Source: Paralvinella palmiformis (lineage: Eukaryota; Annelida; Polychaeta; Terebellida; Alvinellidae). Taken from it: 64,000 nucleotides of DNA. The translations under genes were made by a program, and so were the position numbers. The stretch is from the NCBI GenBank assembly GCA_025642065.1, contig JAODUP010000481.1:588501-652500 (forward strand). Direction: 5' to 3'. The notes beneath the pieces are model-generated. The model ran no database searches. It was not told the DNA's origin and saw nothing but the letters and a program-made list of their open reading frames with translations. Position 1 is the first letter of the stretch; the number at the start of each line of letters is the position of its first letter. Positions 36,260 to 49,930 of the stretch are shown piece by piece.

Positions 36260-37780
36260 TGGTTGTTATACAAGTATTTTGCATTCCAGATGCCAGAAGA
36301 GTTTTAAAAAAAGTTCAGTATGGCTATTATAATTAGATCTGTGATTGGTTCTTATTGCTGTTTTTTTGTAGAATGGTAGTTCTATGAAGGGAGGAAGATC
36401 TGGCACTTCCTCAAGGAAGAATGCCATATGTGAGATGACTATGGACAATTGCAAAATATAGTGTTCTGAGACAATCCACTGGCAAGATGTGTTTCACTTG
36501 CTCGATGATAAAAATGGCCTACGAGAATTTTCTGATTTAACTCAAATGGGGTTTCCAAGATAATGTTTCATCAATGTGTAAACCAAGGAAAGGCGTTAAG
36601 GGTATGCCGTCTATGCAAAGTTCTAGGCTCATTGTATTTAGTCAGTTATTTGGTATTTTCAATATTAGAGATAACCTATTTACACAGAACCATTCATATA
36701 ATGTATTAAGTTGAATATTTGCATTATAAAATAGATTTTCAATATTAGTATCATATAGAGAGATGTCATCAGCAAAGGATAATATATTTTCCTTGGATGA
36801 TTTTGCAATATCACTAACATAAATTAAGTATAATAAAGGTCCCATAATTGAACCCGGAGGATGGTCACATTCTATTGTAAAGACTCGAAATGTTTTATTT
36901 TCTATTTCCACAAATTGTGTTCTATCTGACAGGTAACTTACAAGACAATTCTTTGCAATTCCACGGATGCCATAATGACCAAGTTTTTTAATAAGAATTG
37001 TGTGACTTAAAATGTCAAATGCCTTTGATAGGTCACAAAAGATTGACATTGTATATTTTTGGGTTGAATATTGTTGTCTTTAGCACATTTATTTAGTAGA
37101 AGAAGAATTAGGTGTATAGTGGAATGTTTGGATCGAAACCCATACTGGTGTTTGTATAGAATATTTTTGGCAATGAAAACAATACATTAATTTATTGAAC
37201 ATGATTTTCTCTAGTATTTTTGAGAAGGCAGGCAGTAAACATATTTGTCGATAATTATTCAGTTGGTTTGTATCTGAATATTTATAAACAGGTATTACTT
37301 TTTCTATCTTAATTTGGTCAGGAACAATACCAGTATTAATTCAAAAGTGTATTATATAGGTTAAAGGCTGTATAATATTTACAGTACTTTTTTTTACCAG
37401 TTTAGTGGATATCTCATCGTGTCCACCACTAGCTTTAGGTTTTAGGTTTTTAACTACATCAATGACAAGTGAGGGATAAATACCTTTAAGATACATGCTA
37501 TTATGAACATAATTTTCTAAATAATACGTTTAATTTTGTTAAATTGGTGACATTTTGACTTATCGATGCACCAATCTTTGCAAAATAAATATTAAATGAT
37601 TCAGCTATTTGCATTTTATTTGATACACTTTCATTGTCTATAATAAATGATTGTGGGAAACTGGATTTATCACTTTGCTTTCCAATTCCAAATATTTTTT
37701 ATATATTATGCTTATTAATGTCAAGAACGCATTTAAAATAATTTCTTTAAATGATTTATTTTAGCTTGTTGAATTGATTA
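36260..37780 (-). mobile_element. Jockey/CR1-type LINE, RT and C-terminal part
   Basis: Read right to left: 'FPQSFIIDNESVSNKM' and 'QIAESFNIYFAKIGASIS' (about 37,690-37,560), then after a frameshift 'KPKASGGHDEISTKLV' (about 37,440), 'GIVPDQIKIEKVIPVYK' (about 37,335), a Leu-Asn-Asn-Tyr-Arg stretch and 'LLPAFSKILEKIMFNKLM' (about 37,250). After another frameshift comes the clean 135-codon frame 37,049-36,642 with 'FCDLSKAFDILSHTIL' and the RT box 'FADD'. Downstream are 'FLGLHIDETLSWK', 'LRTLYFAIVHSHLTYGI' and 'QKTAIRTNHRSNYNSHTEL' to about 36,280. The conserved Gly-Val-Pro-Gln-Gly motif is degraded (His-Pro-Pro-Gly-Ser). Catalytic Asp residues remain, but stops and frameshifts make it a dead copy; no endonuclease is present. 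Confidence 0.85.
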
Positions 37781-38332
37781 ATGTGATTTTTGTTAGTAGA
37801 TACACAGATTATTTTACACTGTATCTGAAAAATGTAATGTAAGCCTAATGAAAATGTTTCGTGCAAGAATAAGTTGTTACAGGTTTTTCATGGTAATACA
37901 CTATTACTAGTCGAAAAGATATTTGGTTTATTATATTACTTATACCAACATAGACAAAATAAATATCGCAATGAGCAGTGATGAGAGTGTATGAGTGAGT
38001 AAGTATTTTGATTAGCCTCAAGATTCACTACATTTTTTTAAAGGTACAGTTAATCTATATAACGAGGTAATATGTATATAACCTAATATATTCAGGGACT
38101 ATGTGTATTACCTAACTGAGTTGTTCAGGTAATATACATACATTTCCTTTTGTTCAGGTAATATACGTTTTATATTATTATACACATTAACTGTAAGCGA
38201 TATATGGCTGAAATGAGTCGACTTTTGACTTGCGAGGATTATTTCTCGGTGAGAAAGAATGGAATAATGAGATTATCATTATAATTAATATCGATATTTT
38301 ATTATTATGTTTTATTATTTTACATCTGACCA

Positions 38333-38336
<4 letters not shown>
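37781..38336. other. No gene seen; short repeated phrase
   Basis: Contains 'ttgttcaggtaatatac' twice, about 31 bases apart, near 38,123-38,170. Otherwise nothing recognised. Confidence 0.5.
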
Positions 38337-38375
<39 letters not shown>

Positions 38376-38575
38376 TATATTTAATAAAGCGCCCTTACTA
38401 GCAGGAGCCATTCAAAGGCGCTGTACAAATACTATGTAATATAATAATACCCCAAATAATGTATGTAAAAACCCTGTAATGATTTAAAGATAATAATTAT
38501 TTATCTGTGAAAGCGACCTTAAATAGGAGTGTTTTTGGAACAGACCTAAAATTTCTAAGAGACGACTTAATAATA
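38337..38575 (-). mobile_element. Solo L2-like LINE 3' end with (AAT)n tail
   Basis: (AAT)n at 38,337-38,373 followed by a block nearly 90% like 12,755-12,950. Only the 3' untranslated end and last codons are present, the usual result of 5'-truncated LINE insertion. The good match suggests this subfamily was active more recently than the decayed LINEs around it. Confidence 0.85.
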
Positions 38576-39304
38576 ATAAAATGACTAAGATTTATATACC
38601 ATAATGTCTATCATACCGTTCTATTGATTACTCTTTGCAATATATATCCTTTCACTGTATATTAACTCTATACAAGAGGAACCTTAAGATACAAAAATTA
38701 AGCAAATCCTCCAACTGCAATTAATGATATATAGTTCTACGTGAAAAGCCAATTTCTGAGAGATCAAAACTGCCATAAAAACTGCAATATCTTTTAGTAT
38801 AAGATCAGCAGAATAATACCTCTTTACTGCCTTTTGGTCAACTTTATTTCAAGATATAACATTACATATGCAGTATATTGGGAAATACACCATTAAACTA
38901 AGCCCGGTAATTCTCGTAAGATATTCAACACATGATGTTCTACAAAGGTTAGGTAAAACAAAACTTATACATAGATCTCAATGAAAGTTTCCCATGTCAA
39001 TATTACTGAATATAGCTAACTAAATTCATTTGTATAAAGGGATTCACCGCTTAGTTTCTTAATTATAACGGGTCATCCTTTTTTCGATATTTTTATCATT
39101 GGTGTACATAATAAAAAAACATTCAAATCCATTTATTGTTTTTTATCACAAAACTAAAATTTTGCTATATTTGCTTCCTTCAGTCCCGTACATAAACGCA
39201 TACAAATCCACTTTTATTAGCTCTATTTTGCTCTATGCTATCACTATATGGATAATATCAAATTATACATATTCAGATTATTTAAAATCTTTAAAATATA
39301 GATA
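38576..39304. other. No gene seen
   Basis: AT-rich, nothing recognised. Confidence 0.5.
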
Positions 39305-39355
<51 letters not shown>

Positions 39356-39740
39356 ATGGTTGTTTTACGGCCACTTTTGTGCACATGGTAGGCTAAGTGG
39401 GCAGTCAAATATAGAAATAAATCGTCAAAATCGAAGGCAAATCGTGGGAAAGTTAGCAAAAAATCATAAATGTGCTATATTAGACTCCCACACACAAACA
39501 GCTAGTTGTAGCAGCTGGTAACCCGGCCCACAACCCCCCTTTTAATTCATCAACTATAACATCAATATTCACAATGTTTCGGCCTTCTCTCCCCTAAGCG
39601 GAGTTGGTAACGACTTCACTTCAACCTCGGATCCAAAAGACAGGTCCCCATATAGTGGCGTAATCGTGGTCACACGTTGGAAAAGGAGTTGGTTTACTAT
39701 TTTTCCGATTATATGACCCGAACGCCGATAAATTTTATAA
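39305..39740 (-). mobile_element. Probable retroposon 3' end with (ATC)n tail
   Basis: On the minus strand the sequence ends with 'gtgcacaaaagtggccgtaa' followed by 'aacaacc' and (ATC)n (39,352-39,305 on the plus strand). A very similar phrase, with 'ccacaaaactggccgtaaa', lies downstream of the tRNA-like copy at 54,600. The body to about 39,740 is less AT-rich than its surroundings but not otherwise recognised. A SINE or LINE 3' end is likely; the head is uncertain. Confidence 0.5.
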
Positions 39741-41530
39741 GATTGTTGTCGTTAGAGACACAAGGCGTGTGACATTTAACGAATGCTAGGATAAATGGTA
39801 ATATACGTTGCTAAGATGTAATGTGACAATTCCGTCAGGATTATAAACATTTTAATTACATTTCTGAGTGTTCAATTCTCAAATGTGTCAGTGTTTTTGA
39901 TATCTGTGAGAAGTATGTCTTGTAATATGTCTCGATAATAATTGAACTCCCGAAGTATCAGCTGTGCATATTCGTATTCTTTAGTATATCGCCTATGAAC
40001 TATTATCGTAAAGTTTCTGGCATAAAAATAGTTATACATTTTTATAAATTAATTGTTATGAAAGCTTACATACTACTCGTTATAGATCCAAGGGTGTTTA
40101 GTGTATTTTAATCATATTATAAAAATACCTTAAAACGTATACGTAGAAAAAGTTATTATATAAGACTCTCAGCGATGAAGTATTGTATCCGTGATAGTTT
40201 TGGTTGGCATTTTCATACAACATTTAAAAAAGTGCAAATTATTCTCTTATCTTCAAATATTCAGCCTGGTATAACAATAGTATGCAATAAATGGGATATT
40301 TTAGCAATGAATAAGTGCGTTTGTATATTGCAATAACCGGAAACTATGATAAACATATCAAGTTCTAGTACTGGAATACTAATTTTAGATTCATGTAATT
40401 TACTCCATGCAGGAGTGTAGTACTTACATCTAATAACGACATATGGTTTCAACTAATTTATATCAATTGCTTATGAGAATCATAAAACCGCCGTAATGAT
40501 TGGAGTGATGTTGAAAATCATCTACATGCTGGAAGTAGATTTATGAAAACGACCAAATTGATTAAGTATTACTGAAAAGCAAATAAAACTTTCAAACATG
40601 TACATCTTACCTTTGCATATTTAGAGCTGAATGGCTAAATGTCAAAACTGAAAGAGGAGTCTTAATTTCAAATCGATTATTATGGCTTTGGTTCTGTGAA
40701 ACAATTCAAGTTAAGCATTAACATATGAAGAAAAGGGATAATTTAAGATAGATATTGATACAATTTTTGATTACTTCAAATACCAAACAGAAATACATAA
40801 TGATCAATTGATGAACACATTCCTTAATTCAAGGTTCCTACCATCAAATTCTAAACCAGCCATAATTGCTAGGCACGAAGCAGACACAAATAATATGTAA
40901 AAATAAACAAATACAACATTTGGGTTAGCATCTGCAATAATGCTAAATGACATATCTACCTATTCAACACTTGCCTTACTTTTAGAAAGCTACTAAACTA
41001 TTAAATGTGAGCCTTTATTGTTTTATTTAATACAAATAAATAATTTATTTGGAATACATTAGCAAATATAGATTGGTCCAGTGTAAGAACGGGAAAGCGT
41101 ACAAAGCAGCCACAGTAGAATAATCAACATTTTATTTTATATAATATTATCTTTTGTTCCAATAAAATGAAACAAAATTATGACTAGTCATGTAATATGA
41201 GAGCCATTGATAACTTCTGGAATCTTATTTCTTCAAATCATTTAGATAAATTTCATAAATATCTGGATAAAGACAGTCATTATACAATTTGTTAAATATA
41301 CAACTTATTCAATACTTTTGCCAAATTCAAACGAATGGAAGCCCACCCATGGTACTAATTTATTCCACAAATATGAATCAAACATTAAACACATGGATGC
41401 AGTTAAACTAAATGCCTAATAAATTCATAATATTTCACTTGAATATTTGAATATTTGTTTTTGTTTCTTCAAAATGTGATTGCTAGTTCTCATGGTAGCA
41501 CGTAAATACATTGCTGCAGCACCGCCCAAG
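39741..41530. other. No gene seen
   Basis: AT-rich sequence with no recognisable protein or RNA. Confidence 0.5.
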
Positions 41531-41565
<35 letters not shown>

Positions 41566-42480
41566 ATAATAATAATAATAATAATAATAAATTATAAAAG
41601 AACAGCAACTAATAATAATTGATTTAGCAACTTATTCAACTTGAATTGTTTTAAGGAGCATCAATTTGTTTTAAATAATAAAAATTTGTCCTAAGCTTAA
41701 ATAGAAAAAATATATTTTAAATATAAATAAAATGGTTTATATATTATAAATAGGCTAATTTAAATAAGTGGGTTCTAAGAACTTTGGAAAATATTTCTTT
41801 ACTTGCTGCTAATTTGGCAACTTATTCCACAACCTGGGAGTTGATGCTCCGAAAGATTTATCTCCCTATATTGCTATATTAATTTTTGGGACCGTCAAAA
41901 GTGAACAAATCGGAGGATTCACGTTGGTATATTCTTTTGAAACAGATCGCTTAGATGCATAGATACATTAGTGCTGTTTCATTTAGTACATTGAATTTGT
42001 GAAACAGGATCTTGAAAAGTAATCTGAAAAATAGAGGAAGCCAGTGCAACTGAAACAAACTGGTGTTATATGCTCTGTTTTGTGCGTGCGAATCACCAGA
42101 AGTGTAAGACAGTTCTGCTCTCGCTATAGGTAGTTAGCCAGAGAGAGGGGAATATTATAAAACGATCCATTGTAATAGTGCTGTCAGAAGTAATAAGGAC
42201 TTGGACTAAAAGTCGTGCATGACTCATCATTTATGTACGTACCAATAAATCCTATATTTCCTATTTAACAATAACAGGACTTACATAAATAATTCATCTG
42301 TTTACCAGTTGATAGGGTATTAACTGCTATAAGCCCTAAATGTCTCACAGATATGAAAAACAATTATATATCTGGATCCTACCTCAATGCGAAGATTCTA
42401 AGTTTTCTTTACGGGATGCTTAGATGAGAACATAATCAATTTGGTCTTATCCTTATTCAATTTCATCATATTGCATACAG
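41531..42480 (-). mobile_element. L2/CR1-like LINE, C-terminal part and (TTA)n tail
   Basis: Minus-strand reading begins near 42,470 with 'MMKLNKDKTKLIMFS', the segment shortly after the RT catalytic box, and is almost the same as at 61,590 ('MLKLNKDKT'). Near 42,040-41,960 comes 'LHWLP', then 'FKILFHKFNVLNETALMYL', matching the L2-type C-terminus. Traces of a Pro-Gly-Cys-Gly phrase follow. The element ends in (TTATTA...GTAGTAG) at 41,590-41,531. Many stops. It is probably the 3' half of the LINE whose 5' half is at 42,814-44,080, with the RT core deleted between. Confidence 0.7.
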
Positions 42481-42671
42481 TACTTCAACAACTCTTTTAC
42501 GCGCGACTAAAACAGAATTAATTATGTCGTTGAGTTAAGGCCTGTTTTTCGATTTCAAAGGAAATTTCGAAACTGTTTAGTAGTATCGGATGATCGATTG
42601 CACATAAAGCCGCAGATACACCAAGCATAATTAATCCAGTGATGGATCATATATCAAGAACCTCAGTATAT

Positions 42672-42789
<118 letters not shown>

Positions 42790-42813
42790 AGTTTTTGTCG
42801 AATTGCCCCTACT

Positions 42814-44080
42814 CTAAGGAGACCGATAACTATCATGGAGGTCAGCGTGCTCTAAGAACTCTTCCTTATACTTTTCTACTACCTTTTCAATATGTTTGGA
42901 GGTGAAAGGAAGATTAGAAATAGGAAAAGGGGTATAATGTTGAAGATTTACATTTGAGTAACTTCCCATCAAGTTAATCGTTAATTGGAAGAGTTTCCTT
43001 TGCTCATTTCCACATTTCTCTATCGCTGTGGAATAGAAGCCATTCATCTCCTTTAATAGTTGGGTATTTATTTTTCTATAGAGGTCCTTGTATATTTCAA
43101 AGTGCACCTCTAGGGAAGTTCGCCGTCAGGTTTTCGCTGATTTTCTTCAAATTGTCCTGGCGGATCTAAACTTATTAGAGTACCAAGAAGTTTCTGGTCT
43201 CAATGTGATGACTGTTTAACAAGACAGAGAATGTTGATTAATGATACGTTTGACGCGTTTGTTAGAGCCTTTTTCGAGCTCATTAACTGATCCCTCATAT
43301 TTACTCAATTCCTGAGACCAGCGTAGAGCCTCCAGATATTATATAATATGTGTGCATGGATATTTTCTGTGCGTGATCCTTCTTCGCATGTAATCGGGGT
43401 TGTCCATATTAAGAACAAACCGTAAAGCTAGATGATCGGCGTAGCATTGGCTTTTGTTGCTACTTAGATAAGGGTTACATACAGATGGGGCTTCTAGTAG
43501 GTTGTAATTCGATTATCTAGAGAAGACTAAATCTAGTGTGTGATCTCCTTTGTATGTTGAACTATTTACATGTTGAGTTGTCGGACGTGTTATCCACATA
43601 GGAATTTAAATCACCGGTTATACTGACACCGTAAAGTATAGCCATTATGTCTTGTGATTATTAATCCTATTCATTAAAAAATAATGGGTTTCTAAAGCCA
43701 GTTTGTTTAGAAAATTAACCGCAAATTTGCCTATGTTTATAGTTATGTTTTAAAAAACGGGTATATATCTCCCTTGTCTCACAATTCGACAGGCAATCCA
43801 GATTTATAGGTTATGGCGATAATACTAGTGTCTACCACTTTTATGAGGAATATGATTAAACTTATTACCTGCAGGAACCAACTTACTTATGATGAACTGA
43901 TCAGTCTGAGTTCCAAGCCACATTTCAATAACAGCTAATACATATATACCTTGCGATACAACATAATCAACAACAGGTATGGCGTTATTTCTCAATGATT
44001 GAACATTTAGAAAACATACCGATAAAGGTACCTCAACCTTTTGATCGTCGTGTGAAGAGTCAATGACATACAAGTTATGG
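42814..44080 (-). mobile_element. L2/CR1-like LINE, endonuclease and linker part
   Basis: Minus-strand reading: 'PLSVCFLNVQSLRNNAIPVV' at about 44,030-43,970, then 'VLAVIEMWLGTQTDQFIISK' with the catalytic Glu, and a His-Ile-Pro phrase. Near 43,625-43,575 'ITGDLNSYVDNTSDN' carries the Gly-Asp-x-Asn endonuclease motif. Further on, 'ETSWYSNKFRSART' (about 43,190) and 43,107-42,814 with 'HFEIYKDLYRKINTQLLKEM', 'RKLFQLTINLMGSYS' and finally 'ISNLPFTSKHIEKVVEKYKE'. The last jump shows an internal deletion, because the linker meets the RT fingers with over 100 residues missing. The catalytic palm is absent. Confidence 0.8.
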
Positions 44081-44997
44081 AAATTAATATTCCTTGAAAG
44101 ATCTGTAAGTTGTCTACGATAACAGTAATATAGTTATATCTAAAATCGAAAGACGTTGCATTAACAAATGAATTAACATTAAGCAAAACCTTTGCGATCT
44201 TACTACTAGTTAGATAAATAAGAATACTAGTATTCACACCAGCTTTACTGTTACAAGCAATTACTTTGTGTAATATAATACCCTTAATGTGCCTAATTAA
44301 TCTGCCAGCCCTCGGAGCCTGTCCTGTAGAACATCGCGTACGCCAGGGTGTTGAAACAGTTGCTTTTTTAAGTCTGGATTTTCTTCACATTTACGAACTT
44401 TGTATAGGAAATCATGAACGAGTTTCAATAAATATGTTCTTAAAATCCGTGTATGTAATTTTACCTTTTGGACTAAAAAAACTATTTTAAATATTTGTTA
44501 TTGGTTTTACATGTATCGTATTTATATGCCATTTATTTAAATCGCCTTCGTCTGATTCCTGCTAGTAACAACCCTTGATTAAGCGAACATTATTTTCTTT
44601 TAAATCATTATTACTATTTGTCATCATCATTATCATCATCATCATCATCATTATCATCATTACCATCACTAAAACATTGTTACTGTGGTATTGTTTTGGC
44701 ATTCTGATAGTTCTTGTCAATCATTATTTCGATATACATATGATGTTTAGGCTCAAATCAGTCTGTAATCACTCTTAAATATTAAATAAAAGACTAAGTA
44801 ACATATTAATCATCTTTGTGGAAATCTTTCTGGAAATCACCCCATCCTTATCACTAGCGAATGTCGATGTATTTTGATTTGAATATACATCCCACAGTAA
44901 GTAACATCATTGTTGTTAGATTAAGCTTCTGGAAAAAACCTCATCTGACGATTAAGTGTCATTTTTCCGATTATCATGTTGAAATTTGTTCAGACAA

Positions 44998-45000
<3 letters not shown>
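44081..45000. other. No gene seen; (ATC)n tract
   Basis: Contains (ATC)n at about 44,622-44,668. The open frame 44,266-44,490 has no motif I know. The part near 44,290-44,360 is less AT-rich and may belong to the LINE 5' region. Confidence 0.5.

Positions 45001-45082
<82 letters not shown>
45001..45082. repeat. (TA)n microsatellite
   Basis: About 41 uninterrupted TA units. Confidence 0.98.
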
Positions 45083-45086
<4 letters not shown>

Positions 45087-45846
45087 CATTGGCACAAATG
45101 AAACGTTGCACATTTCAGTCTTAACGAAGGGCTAGGTTTTGTTTATTTGTAGTAATACATTAACTAACAAAGATAATATTTTTTAAGTGTTCTATTCTGT
45201 AATGTTATTATCTCGCTCTGAATAACTACATAAATGGAAAATCATGAAATAATAGCTAATTAATATCTGGAAATTGTCCCAAGCGTACGCGGGAACTAAT
45301 TGATGTTGTCATTTGTTGATTAAGCAAAGACTCATAAATTATTAATAGAACCAGGCAAGTTTTCGAAACTGGCGGAAAGAAATGTGGGTTTTGGTTATTT
45401 GATATTAACAATCGAGTAATCAAATAAGCTTAGTCACTTACTATTCACATCATTAGTCAAACTGCAGAATAATGTCACAATAAATAAATTGTATTGTTTA
45501 AGTTATAATATATTGGTTGTGACGTATATTGGTAAATATCCTTATTAATATGAGAACGTCTGTTGTTCAGTGTGTGACGAAAATAAAGTAACGTATCTTA
45601 TCATACAACTATGAGAAGAAATTTGTTGTTTAGATTTATTAAGTTTAATTAATCTTCATTTCATAATAAATATATATTTTGTCAAAATGTAGAATGCTAT
45701 GAGCACAATCGCAGAAAACTATAAAGACAACAGCACCAACACACCCACACCATCATATCTTAAAACATGCACACACAACAGACACATAACACACACACAC
45801 ACACACATACATATATACACATACTCGTGCGAACACACACATACAC

Positions 45847-45879
<33 letters not shown>

Positions 45880-47994
45880 TTACCTAAACAATAATATATC
45901 ATCTTTATATAGGATATGGCATATTGTTTTTGTTATTTTCCTTATAGTACTGTTGACATAAAGTATCGGAGGTAATATACATTTTGTATCAAATTAGATA
46001 TTTCATGGTCTGACAGAGGAGTATATTTTGGGATCATCATCATATATTATATTTCATTTGGATTTAGAGTTTCATTAAAGTAATTCGTCTTCATCCTACT
46101 CCAACATATGTAATTCCTTAAATAAATTATCGATAAGATTCAATCTAGTCATTTTATGTATTAAGTTTTTGGTGTAAACAGAAATGTATTACTACCTATC
46201 TACTCTCTACACCCCACCCCCCAAAACAATTATGTATAAATTGCAATATATGAGTAATGTCGAACTATTCGACCAGTAGCAACATCTCCATTATATCAAC
46301 ATTTTAGCATAAACAGTTCGCCAGGTTTGCAATATGGTATGCTACGAAATCACTTTAATACAAAATCAATGATTGGGGGTAGTTAGCCGATGAATTAATT
46401 AAATTCATAATATTTTTCGGCGTTCGATAATATAATAGTACTAATAACCCCCAGGTGAAAACATTTAGCTCATCTAATTCAAATTTATGCGAATTAATCT
46501 ATATCTGGGAAATAACATATGCTTAATTTAACAATCGAAAGGTTACCATTTAATAGTACACTAATTTATATTTTATGCATACATTCGTTATATCGTATGT
46601 ACCAAATATATAAATTAATATTACTGTTATCTTCTTCAGCTAATTTGAGTTGTTTATTCTCAGCATTTGCCACATATGAAACATATGACTAAGGAGTTTC
46701 TGCATAGGGGAACAAAGTCAACCAGCACAGCTGTGAGCCGGATTCGTACAAACACCTGAGGATTAGAAGTGCAGTAGGAAGAAGGGTCTCTATCGTCTTC
46801 AGTATAATTAACATAGACATATACATATATATTTTGTCTGCTATCTTTATTAGAGATAAGTTGTTTCGATGACTACAAATAATTACAAATAAGTGATGCC
46901 TTTTATGATATGTGCCTTTTCAGATCGTCACTCTTTCACGTAAGTGTAGTTATATCTACAGTTCAGCAAATGTGAACATTATATCGGTTGTCCACTGTGC
47001 ATGAAAATCAGAACGTCAGCAAGCATGAAATTACTGAATTCTGTTTATGTAAAGTATATACACAAACAATATAACGAATGGGAATATATATTTCACATTT
47101 CCTCCAATTTTCAGCATTAAGATTTAACTATGATATGTTAATGACAATTATAAGAAGTTTATTTCACATGAAGCTCTTATTATTACTAAGTTTCTGAATG
47201 TGGACCGAACCTCAGCGATATTGACTGTAATGTAGATATATTAACACTTCCTATTTAAATAATCATTTTCAAAATATATTATAAAGGCATAGATATTTAT
47301 TCCTATGACAACGGAATATCCAAATTTCCATCTTTGCAACACAAACGCACTTTAACGATGTAACGTTTGATAAATTAGCTAAAACTAAAGATGTCTCTTT
47401 GTATGAAAATAAATATAAACAAATATTCTTGATTAGATCGTTATACCGAATAAAATATCCAAAATCAATTATATCCCAAATCAGTTATATCGATATATCG
47501 ATTGTTTGTGACTTACGGGTTTCGCTTTCACAACTCAGTAACAGGACTTACCTTTCATCTTGCAGTAGTATATCAATTGTATACATACATTTATCGATTA
47601 CCTAATCCAACTACATTTTATCGAGCTTTATCAATAGGTTAGTGACGAGTTTGCCATATTAAATGGATTTATATCTTTCTTATGTATTTCAGCTTATGAC
47701 AAATATCATAATTCGAATTATGTTGTGGTTTAGAAATTATGTTTTCAATATTTGGAAACTGTATGTTAGCTTGAAGCTCTATATTACTGCACAATATTAG
47801 GCTTCCTTCAGGAGATGCCGTTTAACTGTTTCGAATGAAAATCCCGAATAAAATGAATACCTAGTGAAAGGAATGTATTTGACAAAGTACAGTTACAAAA
47901 GTATCTATGAGTTCAATTTGAGGCTAGGTGACTCACCATCAATACTAAAATATTCGTAGACATCATGAATGCCTTCAAATATGTAGTCTAAAAT

Positions 47995-47999
<5 letters not shown>
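45083..47999. other. No gene seen; (CA)n tract
   Basis: About 2.9 kb of AT-rich sequence with a (CA)n tract at about 45,785-45,880. A short less AT-rich island is at about 46,720-46,800. No protein or RNA recognised. Confidence 0.5.

Positions 48000-48045
<46 letters not shown>
48000..48045. repeat. (CA)n microsatellite
   Basis: About 22 CA units. Confidence 0.97.
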
Positions 48046-48160
48046 CACATTAGAACATAATACATATATATAATTAATCTGGAATTTGAAAATGGAGTTA
48101 GATCAGATCATATATAGTAGGGGGGGGGGTTGAATGATAGAGACGGAGCAAGGATAGTTA

Positions 48161-48162
<2 letters not shown>

Positions 48163-48222
<60 letters not shown>
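48163..48222. repeat. (TA)n microsatellite
   Basis: TA run ending in a short GA tract. Confidence 0.97.
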
Positions 48223-48224
<2 letters not shown>

Positions 48225-48960
48225 GAGAGAGAGAGGTTTCGCTTGAATAACGCGTCCTGTAGGTTATATTGAGAACAAGTTTATTACGTTTCAATGACTG
48301 ACCAATAATAAATTTGATAATTAAATAACTACGTGTACTTTTAGCCTGCATTTTAATACCATTAAGATCACTGCTAACGTGGCTAAATATAAATATGTCG
48401 TTTGATATCAAATTACAAACGTGATATAAATTTTGTTGTTGTGGAATAAGATAAATTGACGTTTTAAAAATAAATGTAACATTTAAATGAAAAATAGTAA
48501 TTTATTGAACCATCAAGGGAATGTCAAATTGATAACAAAACATTTCACACACAGCATTGACGAAGAGCTGTACGGATTAACTGGTTACAACAATATTGGT
48601 TACATAATAATAATAACGCTACAAGTATGGTTAAGAATGTGACCTCTATTTCACTGTAACCGATTTTATCACGCCTTTTCACAAGATGGTCATTATATTG
48701 ATCATCTGCATTCCTTATTCGATAATCAAACGTGCATAATACAAACAATCTTATAATGTTATGTTGCAACTGATTTATCCAAATTCCGAACTAAAATACG
48801 ACTCGGCCCACTAGTTCATAATCCGTATGAAAATGTAAACAGGCTTATACAATGTACAAATATGGTAAATATCTTAATATGCTCCTTCATAACAAACGTA
48901 TACTGTACCTATTATAGTGTGAAACATCCTAGAAATGTTTATTTGTCTAATAATGTATCC
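48223..48960. other. No gene seen
   Basis: AT-rich, nothing recognised. Confidence 0.5.
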
Positions 48961-48963
48961 ACT

Positions 48964-49070
48964 CCATGGCTTAACTGGTACTGCGGTTAGTCCCTGATAT
49001 ATAGCCCCTGGGTTCAAACTCCGGCCGTGCTATATCGGAAAGCTGTTTCATCTTTAACTTCGTCTGATTA
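48964..49070 (+). mobile_element. Putative tRNA-derived SINE, copy 2
   Basis: The A-box-like 'tggcttaactgg' at 48,967-48,978 and the B-box-like 'gggttcaaactcc' at 49,010-49,022 have tRNA-like spacing. Then follow 'ggccgtgctatatcgg' and 'gctgtttcatcttta'. The post-B-box text closely resembles the copy at 54,600-54,715, so both belong to one family. It does not fold as an intact tRNA by eye (no clear acceptor stem), so it is a SINE or tRNA pseudogene, not a working tRNA gene. Confidence 0.6.
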
Positions 49071-49870
49071 CCTTTGGACATCGCTTGGCCCATTTAGGCT
49101 ACATTTTCGTAGCATGCTATTGGATTCATATGTCTTTTCTATTATTCTTCAAAATATTTACCATAATAAATCTTGTCATATATGGGCAATCCGGAAAATA
49201 CTCGATTGTAACTATCTGTTGGTAAGATAATCATGTGTTAGAACGATATCAAGATTTACCAAGCCATTCCGGTTTTTATTCTGGAAAGGCAAAAAGGTTT
49301 AGGGTAAATGACGTTTATTGATTTCTCAAGTAATGCTTCCATTATTTTTATCTTCTTCAGTTTTGTTAGTTTATAATATATGACGAAGATATCCTGATAG
49401 CAAACGAGACATAATACGTATAACGGTGATGTATGATGTATGTTATGTCTAAGCAGGCTAACAATGAATTGTGCTTGTTTATTAAGAGACACATGATTAG
49501 CTTATTAATCCTATGTCACAACAGATAGTTATCGTGAAATCTCGGATCTTTCAGTTTGACAAGATTGTTGATAGTGGTAGAGGTAGTGCTAGGGTTGCCG
49601 TAGTTGTAGCAGCTATTTACCAATAAAGCAATATCGTGTTAAAAGAGAACTTCCAATGTCCTCCTGCACACACACAGCAAACATGTAGCTCATTTAAGTT
49701 TTCTCAGTTACCATGTACCAATATATATTTTAATATTCGAAACAAATATCTAAAGACTAATAACTTACGCATACGTAAAAACCATATATAATATATGTGG
49801 AAAAACAGCTTAGTGGACATGTAAATTAAAGGCACCATGGATTTGTACTGATAATTAGGTTTTGCACACC

Positions 49871-49875
<5 letters not shown>
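49071..49875. other. No gene seen
   Basis: AT-rich. May include the 3' part of the SINE; no clear tail found. Confidence 0.45.
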
Positions 49876-49903
<28 letters not shown>

Positions 49904-49930
49904 CAAACACACACACATACACGCACACAT
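49876..49930. repeat. (CA)n microsatellite
   Basis: Interrupted CA tract. Confidence 0.95.

Noticed and set aside
44266..44490. 74-codon plus-strand frame with mixed composition
   Set aside because: No motif; it lies next to the LINE 5' region and has no support as a gene.
48964..49035. Intact tRNA gene
   Set aside because: A- and B-box-like motifs are present, but no complete cloverleaf with acceptor stem could be paired, and related copies share a non-tRNA body.
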